Positions 43,972 to 52,476 of a stretch of DNA of 64,000 bases are shown in pieces. A model generated the notes under the pieces. That model did not search any database, was not told the origin of the DNA, and saw only the letters and a list, made by a program, of their open reading frames with translations. Numbering within the stretch: position 1 is the first letter of the stretch; each line of letters begins with the position of its first letter. The stretch lies in assembly GCF_001426245.1 (NCBI RefSeq), contig NZ_LMCM01000010.1:186001-250000 (forward strand), written 5' to 3'. The position numbers were made by a program, and so were the translations under genes. This DNA is from Phycicoccus sp. Root101. GTDB lineage: Bacteria; Actinomycetota; Actinomycetes; Actinomycetales; Dermatophilaceae.

Positions 43972-44853
43972 TCAGGCCGCCGACCGGAGGTGCGCCCGCT
44001 GGGCGACCGCCTTGGCGAGCATCTCGGCAACCCACGCCGGACGTGTCATGACCTGCGACCACGTGAAGCGCAGGACCAGCCAGCCTGCGCACGTGAGCCT
44101 CGTGTAGCGCGCGACGTCGCGATCCATGGCATCGCGCTCACCGTGGTACTCCATGCTGTCCGCCTCGAGGGCGATCCGGAGGGACTCGTCCGCGAGATCC
44201 ACCCGGCCCACCCATCCGCGATCGTCGTCGATCCGGACCTGGCAGCGCACGTCGAGGCCCGGTACTCCCAGGGCGACTGCGCGCAGAGCCGACTCGAACG
44301 GGTTGGCCGCCAGGGGCGAGGCCTGCGCGAAGACGCGTCGGGTGCGTGATCGGTGCAGGCGAGGCACGTCGGTCAGCCGGTTCGAGAGCTGGGAGGGATG
44401 CACGGAGCGGTCCCGGAGGGCGGAGTCGGTGATGGCGAGCGCCTCGGCGAAGGGCAGCAGGGCGGCGCAGTCGAGGAGGGTGCGTTCCCTGGAGGTGACC
44501 CAGCTGTCGACGATGTCTCCCGGCGCCAGGGTGCGCCATCGCAGGTCGACCTGGGCGCGGTCGTCGCGGGAGATGTTGCGTCCGCGTGGGACGCAGATCT
44601 GCGGCCGGCGGGGCTCCCACATCCTCGCCCAGCCCCAGTGGGAGGCCGCGCTGATGAGCACCGCCGTCCCCGTCAGCTCGTGCGCCAGACGTCGTGTCCG
44701 GTCGTCGGTCGGCAGCGCGTACCGGCCCCGGGACGCCCGGGTCACCTCGCCGCTGGCGACGGCGCGCTCGAGCTCCCCGCGGGTCACCGCGCGCAACAGC
44801 TGCTTGCGCGGGGCGATGCCACCCAGCTCAGCCACGGCTGCTGCCACGTTCAT
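43972..44853 (-). CDS. AbiEi-like N-terminal domain plus DUF559/VSR-type nuclease-like domain
   Basis: The 293-residue protein begins VAAAVAELGGIAPRKQLLRAVTRGELERAVASGEVTRASRGRYALP, the winged-helix of AbiEi-type antitoxins. It ends with ALEADSMEYHGERDAMDRDVARYTRLTCAGWLVLRFTWSQVMTRPAWV, the PD-(D/E)XK-like DUF559 fold (E...D...W-V-R pattern). Such fusions are frequent and multi-copy in actinomycetes, but no AbiEii toxin gene lies nearby. Perfect 23-bp direct repeats bracket the gene. The role may be in defence or DNA repair; unproven. Confidence 0.82.
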   Translation of the reverse strand: MNVAAAVAELGGIAPRKQLLRAVTRGELERAVASGEVTRASRGRYALPTDDRTRRLAHELTGTAVLISAASHWGWARMWEPRRPQICVPRGRNISRDDRAQVDLRWRTLAPGDIVDSWVTSRERTLLDCAALLPFAEALAITDSALRDRSVHPSQLSNRLTDVPRLHRSRTRRVFAQASPLAANPFESALRAVALGVPGLDVRCQVRIDDDRGWVGRVDLADESLRIALEADSMEYHGERDAMDRDVARYTRLTCAGWLVLRFTWSQVMTRPAWVAEMLAKAVAQRAHLRSAA

Positions 44854-44968
44854 CTGGTCAGTCTCGGCGATCGGTGAGATCGATCCTGGAGTTCTCCACA
44901 GCCCCACCACCCGACGACACGCTCGCAGCGGGACTGGAGGTGGTGAGCGCGACCGTGGCCAGCGCGGT

Positions 44969-44991
44969 GGCGAGGTGATCGTTGGCCGGTC
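44969..44991 (+). repeat. 23-bp direct repeat, right copy
   Basis: Exact copy of 43945-43967, 1,024 bases away, on the upstream side of the AbiEi-like gene. Confidence 0.8.
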
Positions 44992-45019
44992 GGCGGCCGG
45001 CAGCGTGGTGCCGGCGGGG

Positions 45020-45943
45020 TCAGCCGAGGACGGCTGCAGCCACCAGGATCACGGGGACCGCGCCCACGGTGGTGATGAGGATGGTGTCGCGGGCCAGGAC
45101 GGTGGCCCGGTCGTAGCGGCTGGCGTGCACGAAGATGTTCTGCGCCGTCGGCAGCGCCGAGGTGACGACGATGGCGAGCAGTGCCGGCCCGTGCACCCCG
45201 AGGACGACCGCGCCGACGAACCACGCCACCGCGGGCTGCACCAGCAGCTTGATGGTCGAGGTCGTCGCGAGCTCGGCCACCGAGCCGGCCCGCCCGAGCC
45301 CGGGTCCGAGGCGCAGCGCGATGCCGTACGCGATGAGCATGCAGGGCACCGCCATGTTGCCGATGAGGGTGAGCGGGTCGCGCACGATCGGCGGCAGCGT
45401 CCACCCGGTCAGCGACAGCCCGAGACCGGCGAGCGACCCGACGGTGAGGGGGTTCCGGAACGGCCGGGCGACCACCTGCCACACCGAGGTCGGACGCCCG
45501 CGCACGTCGGCGTCGAGCAGCGACAGGGCCAGCGGCTGGAGCACGAGCAGCTGCAGCAGCAGGGTCGGGGCGACCAGGGCCGCGTCGCCCAGGACATAGC
45601 TGGCCACCGGGATGCCCAGGTTCCCCGCATTGACGTATGACGCGCACAGCGCGCCGATGGTGCCCTCACCCAGGCCGCGGTGCCAGACCCACCGGGCCAG
45701 GGCGGCGTACAGGGCGACGCAGACGACCACGGCGGCGCCGGAGGCCACGAGGTTGGCCGAGAGCACCGCGTGGACGTCGGCGCGCCCGAGGGTGATGACC
45801 ATGAGGGCCGGGCTGGCCACGAAGAACGCGATCCGCGACAGCACCTGCTGGGCGCCGAGGTCGACGACCCGCAGGTGGGCGAGCAGCGCGCCGACGCCGA
45901 TGACGACGGCAATGGTGACGAACCCGGTGAAGACTCCCTGCAC
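45020..45943 (-). CDS. AEC-family (auxin efflux carrier-like) transporter
   Basis: The 307-residue protein shows ten hydrophobic segments in two halves of five. Typical AEC features are the first-half end NAGNLGIPVASYVLGDAAL and the second-half MAVPCMLIAYGIALRLG and TSALPTAQNIFVHASRYDR. The family exports organic acids such as malate or amino-acid-related anions. It is 10 bases downstream of the acyl-CoA synthetase gene, so they are probably co-transcribed; a carboxylate substrate would fit. Confidence 0.92.
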   Translation of the reverse strand: MQGVFTGFVTIAVVIGVGALLAHLRVVDLGAQQVLSRIAFFVASPALMVITLGRADVHAVLSANLVASGAAVVVCVALYAALARWVWHRGLGEGTIGALCASYVNAGNLGIPVASYVLGDAALVAPTLLLQLLVLQPLALSLLDADVRGRPTSVWQVVARPFRNPLTVGSLAGLGLSLTGWTLPPIVRDPLTLIGNMAVPCMLIAYGIALRLGPGLGRAGSVAELATTSTIKLLVQPAVAWFVGAVVLGVHGPALLAIVVTSALPTAQNIFVHASRYDRATVLARDTILITTVGAVPVILVAAAVLG

Positions 45944-45953
45944 ACGCAGGAGG

Positions 45954-47861
45954 TTAGGTCGCCGGGCGGAGCACGGGTGTCAGCGTCTCAAGGACGCTGG
46001 CGTCCTCGATGGTCCCCGGGACGTTCGGGGTCTTCCCGTCGGCGATCTCGCGCATCGTCTTGCGCAGGATCTTGCCCGACCGGGTCTTCGGCAGGGCACC
46101 CACGATGTCGACCTGCCGCAGGGAGGCGACGGCGCCCACCTCGTCGCGCACCCGCTGCACGAGCTCGGCGCGGATCCGCTCACCGTCGGCGTCGACGTCC
46201 ACCCCGGACCGCAGGACGACGAGGCCACGGGGGACCTGGCCCTTGAAGTCGTCGGCCACCCCGATGACCGCGCACTCGGCCACGGCGTCGTGGCCCGCGA
46301 GCGCCGCCTCGATGGAACCCGTGGAGAGCCGGTGCCCGGCGACGTTGAGGACGTCGTCGGTGCGTCCCATGACGTAGAGGTAGCCGTCCTCGTCGAGCAG
46401 GCCGCCGTCGCCGGTGAGGTAGTAGCCGTCGAACGCCGAGAGGTACCCGGCGACGTAGCGCTCGTCGTCGCCCCAGAGGGTCGGCAGGGTGCCCGGCGGC
46501 ATCGGCAGCTTCAGGCAGATCGCGCCCTCGGTGCCCGCCGGCACCCGGCGACCCTGCTCGTCGAGCACGTGCACGGCATACCCGGGGGCGGGGACGGTGG
46601 GCGAACCCGCCTTGAGCGGCATGGGTTCGAGACCGCGCAGGTTCGAGGCGATGGGCCAGCCGGTCTCGGTCTGCCACCAGTTGTCGACGACTGGGACGCC
46701 GAGGCGCTCGGTGGCCCACTCCCACGTGTCGGGGTCGAGGCGCTCGCCGGCCAGGAACACCGTCTCCAGGGAGGAGAGGTCGTGCTGCGCGATCAGGGCT
46801 CCCTCGGGGTCCTCGCGGCGGATGGCCCGGTAGGCCGTGGGGGCGGTGAACATCGCCTTCACGCCGTACTTCTCGATCACCCGCCAGAACGCGCTCGCGT
46901 CCGGCGTCCCGACCGGTTTCCCTTCGTACAGAACGGTGGTCGCGCCGGTGAGCAGGGGCGCGTAGACGATGTACGAGTGGCCGACGACCCAGCCGACGTC
47001 GCTGGCGGTGAACCACGAGTCGCCGGGACCGATGCCGTAGACGTTCTCCATCGACCAGCGCAGCGCGACCGCGTGGCCGCCGTTGTCGCGGACGATGCCC
47101 TTCGGGCGCCCGGTGGTCCCCGACGTGTAGAGGATGTAGAGCGGGTCGGTGGCGGCCACCTCGACGCAGTCGGCGGGTTCGGCATCGGCCACGAGCTCGT
47201 CCCAGTCGAGCTCCTCCCAGTCCGTGTCGCGCTCACCGACAGATGCGCGGGCTTGCTCGCGCTGCAGCACGATGACCGACTCCGGCTTGTGGCTGCTGCG
47301 GTCCAGGGCTGCGTCGAGCATCGGCTTGTACTCCACGATGCGGGTCGGCTCGATGCCGCAGCTGGCGGAGACGATGACGGTCGGCTTCGCGTCCTCGATG
47401 CGCGCGGCGAGCTCGGCCGGGGCGAACCCCCCGAAGACGACCGAGTGCACCGCGCCGAGCCGGGCGCACGCGAGCATCGCGACGACCGCCTCGGGGACCA
47501 TCGGCATGTACACGATGACGCGGTCGCCCTTCTCCACCCCGAGCGAGGCGAGCGCGCCGGCGAACGTCGCGACCCGGTCGAGCAGCGCGGCATACGTGAA
47601 GGTCTGGGCGGTGCCGGTCACGGGGCTGTCGTAGTGCAGGGCCGGCTGGTCCCCACGGCCCGCGGCGACGTGCCGGTCGAGGGCGTTGAAGCAGGTGTTG
47701 AGCGTGCCGCCGGTGAACCACCGGTAGAACGGCGGCCGGTCGTCGTCGAGCACGCGCGGTGGTGGGGTGATCCAGTCGATGGCCGTCGCGGCGCGACCCC
47801 AGAACGCGTCCGGGTCGGCCAGGCTCTCGTCGTATGCCGCGCGGTAGGCCCCGTTGCTCAT
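45954..47861 (-). CDS. prpE: Propionyl-CoA synthetase-like acyl-CoA ligase
   Basis: The 635-residue AMP-forming ligase has an ACS N-terminus (AFWGRAATAIDWITPPPRVLDDDRPPFYRWFTGGTLNTCFNALDRHV), P-loop YILYTSGTTGRPKGI and VVDNWWQTETGWPIASN. It ends with GALPKTRSGKILRKTMREIA, whose final Lys is the acetylation-regulated catalytic residue. The ending and length fit PrpE better than Acs (about 650, KTRSGKIMRR). It activates propionate or acetate to the CoA thioester. Start 47861 chosen by the conserved N-terminus. Confidence 0.9.
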   Translation of the reverse strand: MSNGAYRAAYDESLADPDAFWGRAATAIDWITPPPRVLDDDRPPFYRWFTGGTLNTCFNALDRHVAAGRGDQPALHYDSPVTGTAQTFTYAALLDRVATFAGALASLGVEKGDRVIVYMPMVPEAVVAMLACARLGAVHSVVFGGFAPAELAARIEDAKPTVIVSASCGIEPTRIVEYKPMLDAALDRSSHKPESVIVLQREQARASVGERDTDWEELDWDELVADAEPADCVEVAATDPLYILYTSGTTGRPKGIVRDNGGHAVALRWSMENVYGIGPGDSWFTASDVGWVVGHSYIVYAPLLTGATTVLYEGKPVGTPDASAFWRVIEKYGVKAMFTAPTAYRAIRREDPEGALIAQHDLSSLETVFLAGERLDPDTWEWATERLGVPVVDNWWQTETGWPIASNLRGLEPMPLKAGSPTVPAPGYAVHVLDEQGRRVPAGTEGAICLKLPMPPGTLPTLWGDDERYVAGYLSAFDGYYLTGDGGLLDEDGYLYVMGRTDDVLNVAGHRLSTGSIEAALAGHDAVAECAVIGVADDFKGQVPRGLVVLRSGVDVDADGERIRAELVQRVRDEVGAVASLRQVDIVGALPKTRSGKILRKTMREIADGKTPNVPGTIEDASVLETLTPVLRPAT

Positions 47862-48100
47862 GGCCCCATCGTGCGTCCCACCGGGCGTTCGCGCCACAGT
47901 CGGTCCGCGCCGGTGCGGTGGGAGTGCGCCGCGTCGCGCCGAGCGGTCGGGGTGAGGCCGGCTCGGCCTGCGGTGGGGGATCGTCTGGACGCGTGGCTTA
48001 CGGCATTTGCATGTTGAGTCAGCCGTTCGGCCGAGGGACGATCGCCCTCCCGAGGTGCTACGACCCGTCGTCCCGGGACCCGAACAGCCTGGAGGCCGCC

Positions 48101-48580
48101 GTGAAGAGCACCCGAGGTCCTCTCGTCCTCGCCGTCGCAGGCGCCGTGCTCGCCGCGGTCAGCGCAGTGACGGCGCTGGCGGCCAGCCTCGGCGCGCAGG
48201 CGCGGGGGAGCGGCGCGTACGGCGTGGTCGCCCACGAGGGGTGGGCGCCCGGCTCGGTGCCGGCGCTGGTGATGCTCGCCGGCCTGCTCCTCGTCGGGGT
48301 CGGTGCCGCGCTGCACGACGGCCGCCGACTGCGCGCGACGACGACGCCGCGCACCGCACCGCGGTCCGGGGCCGTTCCCGCCGCACCGCCCGCGACCGTC
48401 CGGGTGCCCCCGCCCGTCGGGCCGGTGCGCCCGGTGTACCTCATCACGAGCCTCCCCGAGCGGGTGCTCGCACCCGTCCCGACGCCGCGACCTCGGACCA
48501 CGCGACCTCGGACCACGCGCCCGCGGCACAGCGCGTCGGGCGCACGGCTCGAGCTGGTCGGGGCCTCCCGCCGGCGCTGA
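48101..48580 (+). CDS. Small membrane protein with Pro/Arg-rich tail
   Basis: The 159-residue protein has two transmembrane helices (about 7-30, LVLAVAGAVLAAVSAVTALAASLG, and about 46-62, VPALVMLAGLLLVGVGAAL). A long Pro/Arg/Thr-rich cytoplasmic tail includes PRPRTTRPRTTRPRH, encoded by a 15-bp tandem repeat. GTG start with CTGGAGG at good spacing. Unknown function. Confidence 0.65.
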   Translation: MKSTRGPLVLAVAGAVLAAVSAVTALAASLGAQARGSGAYGVVAHEGWAPGSVPALVMLAGLLLVGVGAALHDGRRLRATTTPRTAPRSGAVPAAPPATVRVPPPVGPVRPVYLITSLPERVLAPVPTPRPRTTRPRTTRPRHSASGARLELVGASRRR

Positions 48581-48588
48581 GTCGCAGG

Positions 48589-49146
48589 TCAGTCCTGCGG
48601 CTGGGTGGTGAAGCGGATCCAGGCGGAGGAGTCCCTCTGCCAGAGCAGGACGAGGGCCCAGGCCCCGAGCAGCAGCATGGCCAGGGCGAAGACCCGGGCG
48701 AACAGGCCCGCCGTCGGCAGGAGCCCGCCGAAGAACGCCCCGATGGCCACGGGCAGCAGGCCGCAGGCGATCCATCTGCCCCACCTGGAGCCCCTGAGGG
48801 TGGTGCGGGCCATGACGAACCACGTGACCGCCGCGATGACCGCCCACACGACGGTGACGGTCAGGCTGATCATGACGACCCGGTCGAGGTCGTCCGCGCC
48901 GACGGCTGCCCCCTGGGCGCGGGACTCCCCGGCGAACGCGGCGCGCAGGTCGTTCCGCGTGAGGAACGCCCGGCCGATCTCCAGCAGGCTCAGCACCCCG
49001 GCGAACTGCATGACGCGCGAGGCCTCGACGATCGAGCGTGGGGGGACCACCGGACTCCCCGGGCGCCAGACCGGCCGCTCCGGGCGTCGCCCGTCGCCCG
49101 CGCCGTCTGCGCTGAGCGCGCCCCGCCACTGGATCTGTCGCGCCAT
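48589..49146 (-). CDS. Four-helix membrane protein, unknown
   Basis: The 185-residue protein has an N-terminal polar region with IQWRGAL and four hydrophobic segments (about 45-60, 83-108, 118-137, 143-160). The last reads LFARVFALAMLLLGAWALVLLWQ. The final residues are polar (RDSSAWIRFTTQPQD). It is convergent with the upstream small membrane protein gene and divergent from nagZ. Not recognised. Confidence 0.7.
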   Translation of the reverse strand: MARQIQWRGALSADGAGDGRRPERPVWRPGSPVVPPRSIVEASRVMQFAGVLSLLEIGRAFLTRNDLRAAFAGESRAQGAAVGADDLDRVVMISLTVTVVWAVIAAVTWFVMARTTLRGSRWGRWIACGLLPVAIGAFFGGLLPTAGLFARVFALAMLLLGAWALVLLWQRDSSAWIRFTTQPQD

Positions 49147-49212
49147 GGCTGCATCATCCCCCACGGGCCAAGACTCGGCAAAGAACTCTTGCCCGGGTTG
49201 TCCGGATGTGGG

Positions 49213-49250
49213 TAAGTTGCAAATCATCGACCTATTGCGTCAATAGTTTA
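49213..49250 (+). promoter_or_regulatory. AT-rich promoter/operator region of nagZ
   Basis: This is the most AT-rich patch of the region. It contains TTGCGTCAA (49235-49243), a gapped palindrome whose reverse complement TTGACGCAA matches the TTGACGCA block in the murQ promoter. GTAA and TTAC ends bracket it. Confidence 0.5.
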
Positions 49251-49270
49251 CATCTTGCCCAGGAGGCACC

Positions 49271-51097
49271 ATGTCCAGCTCTCCCTTGACCCGCCGGGCC
49301 CTCGTGGCCGGCACCGCCGGTGCGGCGCTCCTCGGTTCGCTGGTCGTCCCGGCCGCGGGAGCTGCCACCTCCAGTGGCAACGACCACGGGCCAGGGTGGC
49401 AGCACGGCTGGGTCACCTCGACGCTCAAGCGGATGACGCTGGAGGAGAAGGTCGGCCAGCTGTTCATCCAGAACGTCTACGGCAAGGACGCGACCACCCC
49501 GGACGCACGCAACATCCCCCTGTACGGCGTCGCGTCGCCGGCGGAGGTGGTGCAGAAGTACCACCTCGGTGGAGTCATCTACTTCGCCTGGACCGACAGC
49601 GTCCAGAACCCGCCCCAGATCACGGCCCTCTCGAACGGTCTCCAAAAGGCCGCGCTCACGCAGCCGCACACCAAGGTCCGCATCCCGCTGCAGGTCGCCA
49701 CGGACCAGGAGCAGGGCGTCGTCACCCGGATCGGGCCCCCGGCGACGCAGTTCCCGGGCTCGATGGCGCTGGGCGCGAGCCGCAGCACCGACGACGCCCG
49801 CACCGCCGCGAGGATCACCGGGGAAGAGCTCAAGGCGATGGGCGTCAACACCGACTTCGCCCCTGACTCCGACGTCAACGTCAACCCGCTCAACCCCGTC
49901 ATCGGCACCCGCTCGTTCTCCTCGAACCCCCAGCTCGCGGCGAGCATGGTCGGCGCGCAGGTGCGCGGCTACCAGGACGACGCCGGCATCTCCTCGTCGG
50001 CGAAGCACTTCCCGGGCCACGGGGACACCGCGACCGACAGCCACGTCGCCTTCCCGGTCATCACGCACAGCCGCCAGCAGTGGGAGCAGCTCGACGCCCC
50101 GCCGTTCAAGCAGGCCATCGCCGACGGCATCGACATGATCATGACGGCCCACCTCAACTTCCCGGCGCTGGACGACTCCGGGGACCCCGCGACCCTGAGC
50201 AAGCCGATCATGACCGGCCTGCTGCGCAAGGAGCTGGGCTACAAGGGCGTCATCGTCACCGACTCCCTCGCCATGCAGGGCGTCCGTGACCTCTACGGCG
50301 ACCCGGAGGTCGCTGTCCGCGCCCTCTCCGCCGGGGTCGACCAGCTCCTCATGACCCCCGCCATGGACGATGCGTATGCCGCGGTGATCGGTGCCGTCAG
50401 GAGTGGCCGGATCAGCCGGGCCGACCTCGACGCCAAGGTGCGCCGGGTGCTCGAGCTCAAGGTCCACCGCGGCATGGTCACCCGCCCCTACGCCGACCCG
50501 ACCGCCCTCGACCGTGTCGTCGGCACCCGTGCCCACCTCGCCACGGCGGACGCGATCACCAACCGCACCACCACCCTGGTGAAGAACGACGCGGGGACCC
50601 TGCCGCTCGCCACCGCGGGCACGAAGGTGCTCGTCACCGGGTATGGCGCGACGACGACGAAGACCCTCGCCGACGGCCTCGCCGCCCACGGGGCGACCAC
50701 GAGCGTCAAGGAGACCGGCACCTCACCGACCGACGCCCAGATCGCCGGCGCGGTCGCTGCTGCGGCCACGCAGGACGCCGTCGTCGTCACGACGATGAAG
50801 GCCTGGGACAAGGCCGTGACCGACCCTCGTGGCGGCCAGCGGAAGCTCGTCGAGCAGCTCGTGTCCACCGGCAAGCCGGTCATCGTGGTCGCCACCCGCG
50901 ACCCGTACGACATCGCCTACCTGACCGAGGCCTCGACCTACCTCGCGACCTACTCCTACAGCCCGGTCGCAATCCAGGCCGTCGCCCGGGTCATCGCCGG
51001 AGAGGTCGCCCCCACGGGCAAGCTCCCGGTCGACATCCCGGCCGCGGGCGACCCCTCGACCGTCCTCTACCCCTTCGGCCACGGCCTGACCTACTGA
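49271..51097 (+). CDS. nagZ: Secreted beta-N-acetylglucosaminidase, GH3 (NagZ type)
   Basis: The 608-residue protein has a twin-arginine signal (PLTRRALVAGTAGAALLGSLVVPAAGA). Its GH3 barrel has KHFPGHGDTATDSH (D256/H258 acid-base dyad of the NagZ group) and GVIVTDSLAMQGV with nucleophile D331. A C-terminal GH3 sandwich domain ends YPFGHGLTY. Like the two-domain Bacillus enzyme it should release GlcNAc from muropeptides outside the cell. AGGAGG precedes the ATG. First gene of the MurNAc cluster. Confidence 0.95.
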   Translation: MSSSPLTRRALVAGTAGAALLGSLVVPAAGAATSSGNDHGPGWQHGWVTSTLKRMTLEEKVGQLFIQNVYGKDATTPDARNIPLYGVASPAEVVQKYHLGGVIYFAWTDSVQNPPQITALSNGLQKAALTQPHTKVRIPLQVATDQEQGVVTRIGPPATQFPGSMALGASRSTDDARTAARITGEELKAMGVNTDFAPDSDVNVNPLNPVIGTRSFSSNPQLAASMVGAQVRGYQDDAGISSSAKHFPGHGDTATDSHVAFPVITHSRQQWEQLDAPPFKQAIADGIDMIMTAHLNFPALDDSGDPATLSKPIMTGLLRKELGYKGVIVTDSLAMQGVRDLYGDPEVAVRALSAGVDQLLMTPAMDDAYAAVIGAVRSGRISRADLDAKVRRVLELKVHRGMVTRPYADPTALDRVVGTRAHLATADAITNRTTTLVKNDAGTLPLATAGTKVLVTGYGATTTKTLADGLAAHGATTSVKETGTSPTDAQIAGAVAAAATQDAVVVTTMKAWDKAVTDPRGGQRKLVEQLVSTGKPVIVVATRDPYDIAYLTEASTYLATYSYSPVAIQAVARVIAGEVAPTGKLPVDIPAAGDPSTVLYPFGHGLTY

Positions 51098-51108
51098 TCG
51101 GACGACCG

Positions 51109-52458
51109 ATGTCGCACCAGACCCACCTCAACCGTCGTCAGCTGCTCACGGCCGCCGGCGCAGGAGCCCTGGTCCTGCCGGCCTCGGTGGCCGCTACCGC
51201 CGGCGCCGCCACCCCCGCCGCCACCCCCGTGACCGCCGCCGCGACCCCGGCCGGGGCGCCATACCCGAACCGCCCGGTCGCGACGGGGGCCCAGCGGGCC
51301 GCCGCGGACGGGTGGAGGGCGCTGGCGGGTCAGAAGGTGGGCATCATCACCAACCCCACCGGCATCCTCACCAACCTGCGCACCATCGTCGACGAGATGC
51401 ACGAGGCCGGGACGGTCGACATCGTCGGGGTGTTCGGGCCGGAGCACGGGTTCCGCGGGACCGCGCAGGCGGGCGACTCCGAGGGCACGCACACCGACCC
51501 GCGCACCGGGCTGACGGTCTACGACGCCTACGGTGCCAACGCCGCGAAGATGGAGCAGCTGTTCCGCGCCGCGGGGGTGGAGACGGTCGTCTTCGACATC
51601 CAGGACGCCGGCGCGCGGTTCTACACCTACATCTGGACGATGTACACGGCGATGCGGGCGGCTGTCGCCACCGGTGCGAGGTTCGTGGTACTCGACCGGC
51701 CGAACCCGTTGGGCGGCAAGGCCTACGGACCGATGATGACGACGGCGTACACCTCCGGAGTGGGCGCCAAGGAGATCGTCCAGGCCCACGGCATGACCGT
51801 CGGCGAGCTCGCGCGGTACTTCGACGGCGAGTTCCTCACCGCCGACGCCGGCGGTCGCGTCAGCGAGCTGTCCGTGGTCGAGGTCTCCGGCTGGCGACGG
51901 GACGTGCCGTATGCCGAGACCGGGCTCCCGTGGGTGATGCCCAGTCCCAACATGCCCACGGCCGACACGGCGCTGGTGTACCCGGGGACGGGGATGTTCG
52001 AGGGGACCAACCTGTCCGAGGGCCGCGGCACGACCCGGCCCTTCGAGCTCGTGGGGGCGCCCTACGTCGACCACCGGTGGGCGGAACGCCTTGCAGCACG
52101 GTCGATCCCGGGCGTCGCCTTCCGCGAGGCGTACTTCACGCCGACCTTCAGCAAGCACCTCAACACCGTCTGTGGTGGCGTGCAGGTGTCGGTGACCGAC
52201 CCGGCGAGGTTCGACCCGGTGCGCACCGGCGTCGAGATGCTCGTCGCCGCGAAGGCGCTCTACAAGGAGTTCGCGTGGCGGGTGGACAACGACCCGCGCC
52301 CCTACTGGATCGACAAGCTGAGCGGTTCCACGAGGCTGCGCGAGCAAGTCACCGCCGGAGCCGGCGCCGACGAGGTGGTCGGCGCCTGGCAGGCAGAGCT
52401 GCGCGACTTCGACCGGCGGCGCCGGCAGTACCTCATCTACCGCGGCCCGGCCGCCTGA
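51109..52458 (+). CDS. namZ: Secreted exo-beta-N-acetylmuramidase, DUF1343 (NamZ type)
   Basis: The 449-residue protein has a twin-arginine signal (LNRRQLLTAAGAGALVLP) and a full DUF1343 domain: VGIITNPTGI, GVFGPEHGFRGTAQAG, TVYDAYG, FDIQDAGARFYTYIWTM, VVLDRPNPLGG, PSPNMPTADTALVYPGTGMFEGTNLSEGRGT. In Bacillus this family (YbbC) splits terminal MurNAc from peptidoglycan chains after NagZ has removed GlcNAc. Gene order nagZ-namZ, 11 bases apart, fits that pathway. Confidence 0.93.
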   Translation: MSHQTHLNRRQLLTAAGAGALVLPASVAATAGAATPAATPVTAAATPAGAPYPNRPVATGAQRAAADGWRALAGQKVGIITNPTGILTNLRTIVDEMHEAGTVDIVGVFGPEHGFRGTAQAGDSEGTHTDPRTGLTVYDAYGANAAKMEQLFRAAGVETVVFDIQDAGARFYTYIWTMYTAMRAAVATGARFVVLDRPNPLGGKAYGPMMTTAYTSGVGAKEIVQAHGMTVGELARYFDGEFLTADAGGRVSELSVVEVSGWRRDVPYAETGLPWVMPSPNMPTADTALVYPGTGMFEGTNLSEGRGTTRPFELVGAPYVDHRWAERLAARSIPGVAFREAYFTPTFSKHLNTVCGGVQVSVTDPARFDPVRTGVEMLVAAKALYKEFAWRVDNDPRPYWIDKLSGSTRLREQVTAGAGADEVVGAWQAELRDFDRRRRQYLIYRGPAA

Positions 52459-52476
52459 ACCGGACGGTGGACCACC

